Below, one piece after another: positions 55,312 to 61,229 of a stretch of DNA of 64,000 bases. A program made the position numbers and the translations under genes. The stretch comes from a virus. A model generated the notes under the pieces. The model did not search any database, was not told the origin of the DNA, and worked only from the letters and a program-made list of their open reading frames with translations. The stretch spans positions 107,840 to 171,839 of IMG/VR virus record IMGVR_UViG_3300042881_003464, one strand, 5' to 3'. The first letter of the stretch is position 1. Every line of letters begins with the position of its first letter.

Positions 55312-55686
55312 TTATTTTACAGCTTGTGCTCGGGCTTGAATCAGTTTGTCAACATTGCCCTTGACAATGACATTTTGATAGGTGTCAGTCAAGCCCGAAG
55401 CATGATCATACACTCGATTGTCTACTTCATGATATGTGCGTACACGTTCATTGGAAGCACGATAACGTTCGGTATCCTTGTGAAAATGTCGTTGTACTCT
55501 AGCACGACACACTGCTAGAGCATTCTTGCGATTGTCTTCTCTGCTGCGACTTGAAGTGCCATTGGCCTGTATGCCAGTGGGCACATGGATACAACGACAA
55601 CAGTTCTGATGTTTGTTGCGATGTTGTCCACCGCCACCAGTGGAACTAAACCATTCAAATCTAAAATCTTGATCTAGAATTTTCAT
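55312..55686 (-). CDS. Stand-alone GGQ release-factor-like protein, 124 aa
   Basis: Contains FSSTGGGGQHRNKHQN (GGQ catalytic motif of peptide-chain release factors) near residue 17 and RTYHEVDNRVYDH like domain 3 of RF1/RF2. No codon-recognition domain and no clear basic ArfB tail, so it resembles PrfH/ArfB-like rescue factors. Hydrolyses peptidyl-tRNA on stalled ribosomes by inference. Lies between tRNA genes and complements the phage tmRNA. Confidence 0.82.
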   Translation of the reverse strand: MKILDQDFRFEWFSSTGGGGQHRNKHQNCCRCIHVPTGIQANGTSSRSREDNRKNALAVCRARVQRHFHKDTERYRASNERVRTYHEVDNRVYDHASGLTDTYQNVIVKGNVDKLIQARAQAVK

Positions 55687-55696
55687 GTTGACTCCT

Positions 55697-55773
55697 TGGT
55701 ACGGATGGAGGGACTCGAACCCTCAAAACTCGGATTTTAAGTCCGATACGTATACCTGTTCCGTCACATCCGC
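55697..55773 (-). tRNA. tRNA-Leu(TAA)
   Basis: Stem GCGGATG/CATCCGT, anticodon loop CTTAAAA, encoded CCA; variable loop only 5 nt. Confidence 0.85.
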
Positions 55774-55780
55774 AGAATTA

Positions 55781-55860
55781 TGGTGCCCCAGGCGAGACTC
55801 GAACTCGCACCCGAAGACTAGTTCCTAAGACTAGCGTGTCTACCATTCCACCACCGGGGC
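55781..55860 (-). tRNA. tRNA-Leu(TAG)
   Basis: Stem GCCCCGG/CTGGGGC, anticodon loop CTTAGGA, variable region TCTTCGGGT (about 9 nt), encoded CCA. Confidence 0.88.
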
Positions 55861-55867
55861 TTTGTTT

Positions 55868-55954
55868 TTAAATTGTTGAAATTAAGCAGCGCAGATATAG
55901 ATCTGCCTGGCGTTGACGATAATCAATAACTGCGCTTATGATACGATGCCACAT
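55868..55954 (-). CDS. Tiny protein, 28 aa
   Basis: ATG at 55954 is preceded by TAGGA; sequence MWHRIISAVIDYRQRQADLY resembles short helical proteins with an R-x-R-x-A-x-x-Y end found in many proteobacteria. Follows the 55-aa gene directly, in another frame. Coding status uncertain. Confidence 0.4.
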   Translation of the reverse strand: MWHRIISAVIDYRQRQADLYLRCLISTI

Positions 55955-55955
55955 A

Positions 55956-56123
55956 TCAAAGAGTCCTATTAGAACCGTAGGTGAATTCTCTTTCAAACTT
56001 TTCAATGTCCGAAGCAGTCTTTGGATCTCTACTGATGATGTAGTTTTCCAGACGACTCTGATAGCTTTCTTCGGGAAACATTTCACTCAAACGTTCTAAT
56101 ATATGTGTTATAAGCTGCGACAT
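55956..56123 (-). CDS. Small acidic protein, 55 aa
   Basis: ATG at 56123 has AAGGAA at a good distance. SQLITHILERLSEMFPEESY followed by ENYIISRDPKTASDIEKFER is a helix-turn pattern I have seen in short uncharacterised phage and proteobacterial proteins. Function unknown. Confidence 0.6.
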   Translation of the reverse strand: MSQLITHILERLSEMFPEESYQSRLENYIISRDPKTASDIEKFEREFTYGSNRTL

Positions 56124-56192
56124 GGTCATTTCCTTTTTGTATATAGGATATTTATTGCACTGCAACATTTATTCTATATTTTGCCAAGGAAA

Positions 56193-56268
56193 TGGTGCCG
56201 ACTCCTGGTTACGCTCCAGGCTCTCGTGTTCTTCAGACACATGCTTTCACTAGATTAGCTTAGTCGGC
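56193..56268 (-). tRNA. tRNA-Phe(GAA) with atypical D and T loops
   Basis: Stem GCCGACT/AGTCGGC, anticodon loop CTGAAGA. T-stem CCTGG/CCAGG closes the loop AGCGTAA instead of TTCGAAT, and the D-loop lacks the usual GG. Encoded CCA. Confidence 0.8.
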
Positions 56269-56270
56269 CT

Positions 56271-56343
56271 TGGTAGCCCGTGACAGAATCGAACTGCCGT
56301 AACCGCCGTGTAAAGACGGAGTTCTACCATTAAACTAACGGGC
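56271..56343 (-). tRNA. tRNA-Val(TAC)
   Basis: Stem GCCCGTT/ACGGGC with anticodon loop TTTACAC; encoded CCA. Its first nine bases supply the stop codon of the gene at 56335. Confidence 0.9.
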
Positions 56344-56571
56344 CCAGGTTAATACAAAAATTGATCTATCTTGATCCCACTTGAATGCCACACCTAGTTG
56401 ATATGAGGATTTACTGTCATTCCAGGCCCAGGTCACATAGTGTTTGCCAACATGAGTCTGCAGCCAGGACTCCACAAGTTCAACGCCTTGAATCCAGTCC
56501 AGCTGTGGTACGATTCCAGCGGGCCACGGCACAGTGGCCGTGTACACAAAAGCATGACGATCAACCAACAT
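56335..56571 (-). CDS. Hypothetical protein, 78 aa
   Basis: ATG at 56571; the longer frame would read through tRNA-Pro. Aromatic-rich (DWIQGVELVESWLQTHVG..WAWNDSKSSYQLGVAF). The TAG stop lies inside the 5' end of tRNA-Val. Function unknown. Confidence 0.55.
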   Translation of the reverse strand: MLVDRHAFVYTATVPWPAGIVPQLDWIQGVELVESWLQTHVGKHYVTWAWNDSKSSYQLGVAFKWDQDRSIFVLTWAR

Positions 56572-56584
56572 GCTTGTATTTAAT

Positions 56585-56662
56585 TGGTCTCGGTGGAGAG
56601 ATTCGAACTCCCGACCCTCTGCTCCCAAAGCAGATGCGCTACCCAGACTGCGCTACACCGAG
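56585..56662 (-). tRNA. tRNA-Pro(TGG)
   Basis: Stem CTCGGTG/CACCGAG, anticodon loop TTTGGGA, canonical T-arm and CCA. Confidence 0.93.
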
Positions 56663-56744
56663 GTTACTGCCGGTCTATTACATAAATCAATGCTACCATC
56701 ATAACTATCACAACGATTGCCCCATGATTGGTCTCCTGGTTATA

Positions 56745-56819
56745 TGGTAGGGGATGAGGGACTCGAACCCCCGCATGGCGGAATCAAAATCCGCTGCCTT
56801 ACCAACTTGGCGAATCCCC
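56745..56819 (-). tRNA. tRNA-Gln(TTG)
   Basis: Stem GGGGATT/ATCCCC with anticodon loop TTTTGAT and canonical T-loop; CCA encoded. Confidence 0.92.
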
Positions 56820-56826
56820 AATAGTA

Positions 56827-56976
56827 CTAACTTGGTATGATCTTGGGAATATAAGGCACATTCCTTGGACCATGACGCTGTTCAAACAGTTGCCGTGCTT
56901 CTTGTAAATCTTTTGCCCATACACGATCTTTGGTTTCTCCCTGCGGAGTCTTCACAGTGGTTTCATACATTGGCAT
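56827..56976 (-). CDS. Hypothetical protein, 49 aa
   Basis: ATG at 56976 behind AAAGGAAA. Reads MPMYETTVKTPQGETKDRVW then a helix AKDLQEARQLFEQRHG; looks like a small phage domain that mixes a beta hairpin and a helix. Unknown. Confidence 0.6.
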   Translation of the reverse strand: MPMYETTVKTPQGETKDRVWAKDLQEARQLFEQRHGPRNVPYIPKIIPS

Positions 56977-56992
56977 AATATTTCCTTTATAC

Positions 56993-57067
56993 TGGCCCGA
57001 CCGGCAGGAATCGAACCCACATTCTGGAGGTAGAAGCTCCATGTCCTATCCATTGAACGACGGTCGG
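56993..57067 (-). tRNA. tRNA-Arg(TCT)
   Basis: Stem CCGACCG/CGGTCGG, anticodon loop CTTCTAC, discriminator G, CCA encoded. Confidence 0.9.
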
Positions 57068-57073
57068 TAATAC

Positions 57074-57149
57074 TGGAGCGGGCGAAGAGGTTCGAACTCT
57101 CGACATTTTGCTTGGAAGGCAAATGCTCTACCAACTGAGCTACGCCCGC
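57074..57149 (-). tRNA. tRNA-Gly(TCC)
   Basis: Stem GCGGGCG/CGCCCGC, anticodon loop CTTCCAA, D-arm AGCTCAGTTGGTAGAGC. Confidence 0.93.
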
Positions 57150-57155
57150 AACTAC

Positions 57156-57230
57156 TGGAGCGGCTAACCGGGTACGATCCGGTGACTTATGCTTGGCAAG
57201 CACATGCGTTACCAACTACGCCATAGCCGC
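57156..57230 (-). tRNA. tRNA-Gly(GCC)
   Basis: Stem GCGGCTA/TAGCCGC, anticodon loop TTGCCAA. T-loop is ATCGTAC (A54/T58 swap) rather than TTCGAAT. Confidence 0.88.
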
Positions 57231-57236
57231 TTAGAT

Positions 57237-57704
57237 CTATAATGCTCCATTGGCAATTCTGTCTGCTGCATAGCTTGCTGCAAATGCCTTTGGCTTTACC
57301 AAAGGAATCACATTACAAGTACCGCGAATGTAGCCAATGGCCTGACCAACTACACAACTACTACCGTGTGCTTCATTGGGATTGATATCCAGATGTACTT
57401 CAACTGGAAAGTCACCCATTACTGGTGCTAGCCTCTGAAACATCTCACTAACACGATATACTTCATTCATTAACCGCATGGCAGGTTTGCTGAGCTTGTG
57501 GTCATAGTCACGTTCTCTTGTGATCTCGCCAAAGATCTTGCAACCGTTGTTGCCATTGATGTGTATCACAACCGCAACAGTGTATTCAGCGTACCATATG
57601 TTTTTTTCTCTATATCTAATACTATCAGCACCGAGATATACACGAGTACCTGGGCCACAGTTGTCTACAAATTGTTTTATTTCATCTACGTCGATACGTG
57701 GCAC
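57237..57704 (-). CDS. RNase H-like protein of the YkuK/DUF458 family, 155 aa
   Basis: First strand YLGADSIRYR carries the catalytic Asp, VEVHLDINPNEAHGSSC the second, and VVGQAIGYIRG the family block. DUF458 proteins are predicted RNase H-fold nucleases of unknown substrate found in bacteria and phages. Cytoplasmic. Located among tRNA genes, so a tRNA-processing or -sparing role is possible but not shown. Confidence 0.75.
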   Translation of the reverse strand: MPRIDVDEIKQFVDNCGPGTRVYLGADSIRYREKNIWYAEYTVAVVIHINGNNGCKIFGEITRERDYDHKLSKPAMRLMNEVYRVSEMFQRLAPVMGDFPVEVHLDINPNEAHGSSCVVGQAIGYIRGTCNVIPLVKPKAFAASYAADRIANGAL

Positions 57705-57721
57705 AATAAATCCTTTTAAGT

Positions 57722-57796
57722 TGGCCGGTCCGGAGAGATTCGAACTCCCGACAGCTGGTTTCGAAGACCAGAACTCTTCCGCTGAGCTACGGACCG
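57722..57796 (-). tRNA. tRNA-Arg(TCG)
   Basis: Stem CGGTCCG/CGGACCG, anticodon loop CTTCGAA, canonical T-arm, CCA encoded. Confidence 0.93.
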
Positions 57797-57802
57797 ATTA
57801 TA

Positions 57803-57874
57803 TGGCGGGCCTTGACAGGAATTGAACCTGCTACTCTATCCGTTGGAAGGATTAAAGGTCGCCAGAGTCAGCCC
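57803..57874 (-). pseudogene. Degenerate tRNA-Trp-like sequence
   Basis: The 3' half (T-arm AGCAGGTTCAATTCCTGT, acceptor AGGCCC, CCA) and an anticodon-like hairpin ATCC-TTCCAAC-GGAT (CCA) look like a tRNA, but the acceptor pairs only partly (GGGCT) and there is no normal D-arm. The 5' half overlaps the C-terminal codons of the gene at 57852. Probably a decayed or invaded tRNA; an intact tRNA-Trp is at 58744. Confidence 0.5.
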
Positions 57875-58040
57875 GTTGTTTGTATTCACGCCATGCATCC
57901 ATGGCCACTATGCCCCAGCCAAACATCGCAGTGACATTTGCATACACTGCTGCCATGTTGTTGGCACCGTAACCGGTAATCATACCAGCCACACAAAACA
58001 ATAGTACGATCAGTGGAAGAACTAGATTCAAAGTTTTCAT
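57852..58040 (-). CDS. Small membrane protein, 62 aa
   Basis: ATG at 58040 with GAGG seven bases upstream. Two transmembrane segments (LVLPLIVLLFCVAGMITGYG and NVTAMFGWGIVAMDAW) and a charged tail. Holin-like topology, but no further evidence. Its end overlaps a degenerate tRNA. Confidence 0.6.
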   Translation of the reverse strand: MKTLNLVLPLIVLLFCVAGMITGYGANNMAAVYANVTAMFGWGIVAMDAWREYKQRADSGDL

Positions 58041-58060
58041 GTTAGACCTCAAAAAAAAAA

Positions 58061-58152
58061 TGGCGGAGCGTATTAGATTCGAACTAATGGTACTGATTTC
58101 TCAATACGACGGTTTAGCAAACCGCTGCCTTCGACCACTCGGCCAACGCTCC
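58061..58152 (-). tRNA. tRNA-Ser(GCT)
   Basis: Stem GGAGCGT/ACGCTCC, anticodon loop TTGCTAA, long variable arm, CCA encoded. A ten-A tract lies just downstream of the 3' end. Confidence 0.93.
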
Positions 58153-58197
58153 ATGTTAGTAGTATACTGCAAATAGTATTTTAGATCAAGTGAAAAC

Positions 58198-58271
58198 TGG
58201 TGCCCCGTGACAGAATCGAACTGCCGATCCATGATTACAAATCAAGTGTTATACCGTTTAACTAACGGGGC
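58198..58271 (-). tRNA. tRNA-Thr(TGT)
   Basis: Stem GCCCCGT/ACGGGGC, anticodon loop TTTGTAA, canonical T-arm and CCA. Confidence 0.92.
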
Positions 58272-58378
58272 CGGTTGTCGTCTTCTTCTTGATCTGGCAT
58301 GGGTGGCACACGTCGAGCTAGCCACATCCAGTACCAGACCAAAGGAATACAACAGATAAAAAATAAAAGCGGGCGCAT
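58262..58378 (-). CDS. Tiny membrane protein, 38 aa
   Basis: ATG then hydrophobic RPLLFFICCIPLVWYWMWLA and a polar Pro/Asp tail; TAG stop is inside the 5' end of tRNA-Thr. No strong ribosome-binding site. Plausible small phage membrane peptide. Confidence 0.45.
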   Translation of the reverse strand: MRPLLFFICCIPLVWYWMWLARRVPPMPDQEEDDNRPR

Positions 58379-58415
58379 TGTTTAGTTAGTATGCACTATG
58401 CTTTTAGAAAATATT

Positions 58416-58503
58416 TGGCGGAAGTGGTGGGATTCGAACTCACGGTACCTTGCGATACGACAGTTTTCAAGACTGCTCCAATAGACCTCTCTGGCACACT
58501 TCC
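58416..58503 (-). tRNA. tRNA-Ser(TGA)
   Basis: Stem GGAAGTG/CACTTCC, anticodon loop CTTGAAA, long variable arm, CCA. Confidence 0.93.
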
Positions 58504-58507
58504 TTTT

Positions 58508-58583
58508 TGGTGCTGATAACCAGAATCGAACTGGTCACCTCCGCCTTACCAAGGCGGTGCTCTACCTAATGAGCTATATCAGC
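58508..58583 (-). tRNA. tRNA-Thr(GGT)
   Basis: Stem GCTGATA/TATCAGC, anticodon loop TTGGTAA, CCA. Confidence 0.93.
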
Positions 58584-58584
58584 A

Positions 58585-58661
58585 TGGTAGCGATGGAGGG
58601 ATTCGAGCCCCCGATCTTCCGCGTATGAAGCGGCTGCATTGACCAACTATGCTACATCGCC
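58585..58661 (-). tRNA. tRNA-Met(CAT) (elongator, or Ile-CAT)
   Basis: Stem GGCGATG/CATCGCT, anticodon loop TTCATAC. Paired 1:72 end shows it is not the initiator. Lysidine-modified Ile decoding cannot be excluded. Confidence 0.9.
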
Positions 58662-58665
58662 ATCA

Positions 58666-58739
58666 TGGTAGTCAGTACTGGTAACGATCCAGTGTCTCAC
58701 GGTTATCAGCCGTGTGCTCTACCTTTGAGCTAACTGACC
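58666..58739 (-). tRNA. tRNA-Ile(GAT)
   Basis: Stem GGTCAGT/ACTGACT, anticodon loop CTGATAA; T-loop ATCGTTA (A54/T58 swap). Confidence 0.88.
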
Positions 58740-58743
58740 AATT

Positions 58744-58817
58744 TGGCTCCGGTGGAGGGAATCGAACCCCCACTAACGGTTTTGGAGACCGCCGCGCTGC
58801 CATTACACCACACCGGA
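58744..58817 (-). tRNA. tRNA-Trp(CCA)
   Basis: Stem TCCGGTG/CACCGGA, anticodon loop CTCCAAA, CCA. Confidence 0.93.
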
Positions 58818-58826
58818 ATAACTTTA

Positions 58827-58904
58827 TGGTACCGCCTGAGGGACTCGAACCCCCGACCCTTGGCTTCGTAGGCCAATGCTCTAATCCAACTGAGCTAAAG
58901 CGGT
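58827..58904 (-). tRNA. tRNA-Arg(ACG)
   Basis: Stem ACCGCTT/AGGCGGT, anticodon loop CTACGAA (A34 needs inosine from host TadA), CCA. Confidence 0.93.
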
Positions 58905-58911
58905 ATATGTT

Positions 58912-58989
58912 TGGAGCATCGGGCTGGATTTGAACCAGCGAATCGAGAGTTTTGCAGACTCCGCCATTAGGCCGCTCTGGTACCGATGC
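58912..58989 (-). tRNA. tRNA-Cys(GCA)
   Basis: Stem GCATCGG/CCGATGC, anticodon loop CTGCAAA, CCA. Confidence 0.9.
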
Positions 58990-58991
58990 AT

Positions 58992-59067
58992 TGGGGTATC
59001 CGATCGGGATTGAACCGACGCTGAGTGTTCCACAGACACCCGTGCAGACCACTACACTACGGACACC
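58992..59067 (-). tRNA. tRNA-His(GTG)
   Basis: Extra G at position -1 opposite C73, stem GTGTCCG/CGGATAC, anticodon loop CTGTGGA, CCA. Confidence 0.93.
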
Positions 59068-59068
59068 A

Positions 59069-59323
59069 TTAAATCCTATCTAGTGGTATTTCTTCCACTG
59101 GATGAGTAATCTTGCTTTCTACTACAAAAACATCAAACACAGAGTCATCTTCAGGATGACGTATTTCTTCAAGAAACCTATCGCCAAACTTCGAACGCCA
59201 ATGCACAAAGCATTGTTTATTACTATCCCAACGAGCTACGCTGGCATTACGGCAACTACCTGTGTAATATGCACCATGTTCAAGATCAGCCTTGGCTATC
59301 TTGGGTGTGTAATCTCTCAACAT
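59069..59323 (-). CDS. Hypothetical protein, 84 aa
   Basis: Ribosome-binding site AAGGAGA, eight bases before ATG. Sequence YYTGSCRNASVARWDSNKQCFVHWRSKFGDRFLEEI suggests a small beta-rich domain. Between tRNA-His and tRNA-Ala. Unknown. Confidence 0.65.
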   Translation of the reverse strand: MLRDYTPKIAKADLEHGAYYTGSCRNASVARWDSNKQCFVHWRSKFGDRFLEEIRHPEDDSVFDVFVVESKITHPVEEIPLDRI

Positions 59324-59338
59324 TATTTTCTCCTTGTT

Positions 59339-59413
59339 TGGTGGACCGACGGGGAGTCAAACCCCGACCTCTCGGGTGCAAACCGAGTGTGCTCTCGCTA
59401 TCACTATCAGCCC
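59339..59413 (-). tRNA. tRNA-Ala(TGC)
   Basis: Stem GGGCTGA/TCGGTCC with the G3-U70 alanine identity pair, anticodon loop TTTGCAC, CCA. Confidence 0.93.
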
Positions 59414-59418
59414 TTGAT

Positions 59419-59494
59419 TGGCTCCAGCGGTTGGGATCGAACCAACGACAAACGGATTAACAGTCCGCTGCTTCTACCTCTGAGCTACGCTGGA
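59419..59494 (-). tRNA. tRNA-Asn(GTT)
   Basis: Stem TCCAGCG/CGCTGGA, anticodon loop CTGTTAA, CCA. Confidence 0.94.
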
Positions 59495-59501
59495 ATAACA
59501 C

Positions 59502-59594
59502 TGGTGGGTGTCCACGGATTCGAACCGCGAATGTTTACCACGAGGGACCGGATTTACAGTCCGGTGTAGCACACGCCATAGCTACAAGACACCC
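59502..59594 (-). tRNA. tRNA-Tyr(GTA)
   Basis: Stem GGGTGTC/GACACCC, anticodon loop CTGTAAA, long variable arm, CCA. Confidence 0.92.
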
Positions 59595-59600
59595 TGAAAT

Positions 59601-59846
59601 TTATTTTAGATCTTTGGCATCCACGCAGGTGCCACCTTTGAATACATAGACATCACTGTCCACACGCAGTTGCTCAAACACATGGTTGTTTACACACACA
59701 TATGGATCTTTTTTATTTTCCACAGCATAGTAAACACCAAACCCAATACCAGCCAGCAACATAATCACAGGCAGATATTTCAAATATTTTACGATTTCAG
59801 GCAGGGCACTGAGAATCTGCGGTAGATTTTTCAGTAGTTCTTTCAT
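59601..59846 (-). CDS. Small membrane-anchored protein, 81 aa
   Basis: ATG at 59846. Residues 20-40 are a transmembrane helix (YLPVIMLLAGIGFGVYYAVE); the C-terminal 35 residues hold two Cys (YVCVNNHVFEQL, GGTCVDAKDL) and may be periplasmic with a disulphide. A TAAATA box sits 6 bases before the start. Could be a spanin-like or host-interaction protein; unknown. Confidence 0.6.
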   Translation of the reverse strand: MKELLKNLPQILSALPEIVKYLKYLPVIMLLAGIGFGVYYAVENKKDPYVCVNNHVFEQLRVDSDVYVFKGGTCVDAKDLK

Positions 59847-59864
59847 GCCTGTATTTACTGTTTT

Positions 59865-59939
59865 TGGCGGTCCCAAGGGGTAACGATCCCCTTCTTTAGG
59901 CGTGACAGGCCTACGTGCGTCCATGAACACTTTGAGACC
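59865..59939 (-). tRNA. tRNA-Asp(GTC)
   Basis: Stem GGTCTCA/TGGGACC, anticodon loop CTGTCAC; T-loop ATCGTTA (A54/T58 swap). Confidence 0.86.
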
Positions 59940-59948
59940 AAGATCATA

Positions 59949-60096
59949 ATAGCAAGTGCTGAGATAATGCCAATTTAGACGTCTTGCGCTAACAAGGTCA
60001 AAGCCGAGGCCAGTTATGTCAGGACCCGTCCCCGGCCGGGAGAGCCCGCATAGTGACAGCGTCCTGTCACGCTACCTGTATCAGCACTTGCTGTTA
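59949..60096 (-). ncRNA. Possible structured RNA closed by a long stem
   Basis: Ends are an inverted repeat (AGCAAGTGCTGA at one side, TCAGCACTTGCT at the other). Inside lie hairpins such as GTGACAG..CTGTCAC and GGGCTCTCCC. No ORF and no tRNA anticodon arm. Transcribed with the tRNA cluster if anything. Family not identified. Confidence 0.4.
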
Positions 60097-60306
60097 TAAT
60101 CTAAAAATGCTCTGCGTCCCGCGGCGGTAATTATACTGCATCAAGCACCAAGTAGTCCTAGCACCATCACACACAGCCTCCACCCGCTCCACGACCGGGA
60201 CCGTTCTCGCATTGCCAGCGCACTTTAGGCTAGAAGTGTACCGCCCGTGTGTGTCACCACACTTCTCATCCTCCGGGACCAGAGTATCCAGTGACGCTGG
60301 AACGTT
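60097..60306 (-). other. Non-coding, structured-looking spacer
   Basis: About 210 bases with no credible gene. On the - strand it contains GAAGTGT..ACACTTC around a GTGTG..CACAC hairpin and a G-rich segment. Probably part of a larger non-coding RNA together with the flanking structured blocks. Confidence 0.3.
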
Positions 60307-60381
60307 TGGTACACGGTACGGGAATCGAACCCGTCTTCCAGCCTTGAAAGGGCTGTGTCCTAACCGATAGACGAACCGTGC
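60307..60381 (-). tRNA. tRNA-Glu(TTC)
   Basis: Stem GCACGGT/ACCGTGT, anticodon loop CTTTCAA, CCA. Flanked on both sides by structured non-coding DNA. Confidence 0.93.
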
Positions 60382-60694
60382 ATAAAATCGAGAACTAACA
60401 AGGAATCGCTGTTACAGATGCCGAAGCTGTGATACCGCATCAACCCTTGCTAAACTCTTTTCAGAGACAGATCGCTCACTTCTGTTTTATTTTAAATCTT
60501 GGTTAGGCCACGCTTTTCCACAGTCGCCCCTATCCTGGAGTGGTTACCCTGTCCACATTTGTTTCAGCGTCTCGTGCTAGCGGTTTTGTCCGCATATCTA
60601 GGTGCTCTGCTCTGCATTGCGCTAACGGTAGCCTAGCCAACCGGCCTAACTATGGTGTGGCGCCCCCTACTTTCAGGAAAGTAGTAACCGGAAC
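60382..60694 (-). ncRNA. Possible large structured non-coding RNA, 3' to the initiator tRNA
   Basis: 313 bases with no plausible ORF. Begins (on the - strand) with CTACTTTC..GAAAGTAG stem and has several further GC-rich hairpins (for example AAACCGCTAGC region, GGGCGACTGTGG). Ends with CCTTGTTAG preceded by a complementary TAAC. Lies downstream of a strong promoter and tRNA-fMet. Resembles the setting of large phage RNAs such as GOLLD or ROOL but I cannot identify it. Confidence 0.35.
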
Positions 60695-60771
60695 TGGTTG
60701 CGGAGAACAGGAATCGAACCTGATGTCTTTGGCTTATGAGACCAACGAGTAAACCGTTTCTCCCCTCCGCC
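60695..60771 (-). tRNA. Initiator tRNA-fMet(CAT)
   Basis: Anticodon loop CTCATAA; 3' end CGCAACCA leaves position 1 (G) opposite A72, the unpaired end typical of bacterial initiators; anticodon stem keeps two of the three G-C pairs. Promoter at 60791. Confidence 0.85.
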
Positions 60772-60790
60772 GCTGTATTGTATTTTGTCT

Positions 60791-60819
60791 AGTATAACAA
60801 AAAGAATTTAATTGGTCAA
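60791..60819 (-). promoter_or_regulatory. Sigma70-type promoter of initiator tRNA
   Basis: TTGACC (60814-60819), 17-base spacer, TATACT (60791-60796). Confidence 0.8.
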
Positions 60820-60825
60820 CCATAT

Positions 60826-60906
60826 AGAAACACATTCCAGGAACTCCGTAAAGATTTCCCTAGCGCCGGCCGCCTATATGTGTTCGAATGTGTTTTTATA
60901 TGGTGG
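60826..60906 (-). ncRNA. Long-stem RNA after tRNA-Lys
   Basis: CCATATAAAAACACATTC, starting at the CCA of tRNA-Lys, can pair with GAATGTGTTTCTATATGG, giving about 16 base pairs around a GC-rich loop region. Could be a terminator/processing structure or part of a small RNA. Layout mirrors the element at 61230. Confidence 0.4.
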
Positions 60907-60976
60907 AGCCACAGGGATTCGAACCCTGACCTGACGGATTAAAAGTCCGCTGTCTTAACCGTTTGACTATAGCTCC
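60901..60976 (-). tRNA. tRNA-Lys(TTT)
   Basis: Stem GGAGCTA/TGGCTCC, anticodon loop CTTTTAA, canonical T-arm and CCA. Confidence 0.94.
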
Positions 60977-61229
60977 TTCATCTTACCACTCTTGTCACTG
61001 TCCATAATGGACTCTCCTTGTAGTTAGGTGTCAGGCCACTTGATCCCTCAAGCCCCTGACTGAGCTGTTACTCTGTCCATCACACTTACTTCTGGCTAGG
61101 CGTGATACCCACCTACGATTTTTCTGGCACCCATGTCTGCGGGTTCTGAGGCTTTCATCGTATGAGCCCTGGCATTGTGGTGACGCCAACCACCCCCTTT
61201 AATAACGCAGAAGGGACTGCGGGATTCAA
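60977..61229 (-). other. Non-coding spacer with one possible 12-codon ORF
   Basis: No gene of normal size. An AAGGAG site followed by ATG (MDSDKSGKMKEL, stop in the tRNA-Lys 5' end) is visible near 61012. Rest is GC-rich with hairpins (e.g. AGGGACTGC.. near 61210). Likely untranslated RNA. Confidence 0.3.

Noticed and set aside
58672-59569. Long open frames across the tRNA block (58672-59052 and 59102-59569)
   Set aside because: They run straight through several perfect cloverleaf tRNAs or antisense to a real gene, lack ribosome-binding sites and have unlikely composition.
60230-60260. Resemblance of ACCGCCCGTGTGTG to the 3' part of 16S rRNA
   Set aside because: Only about ten bases match; no surrounding rRNA sequence.
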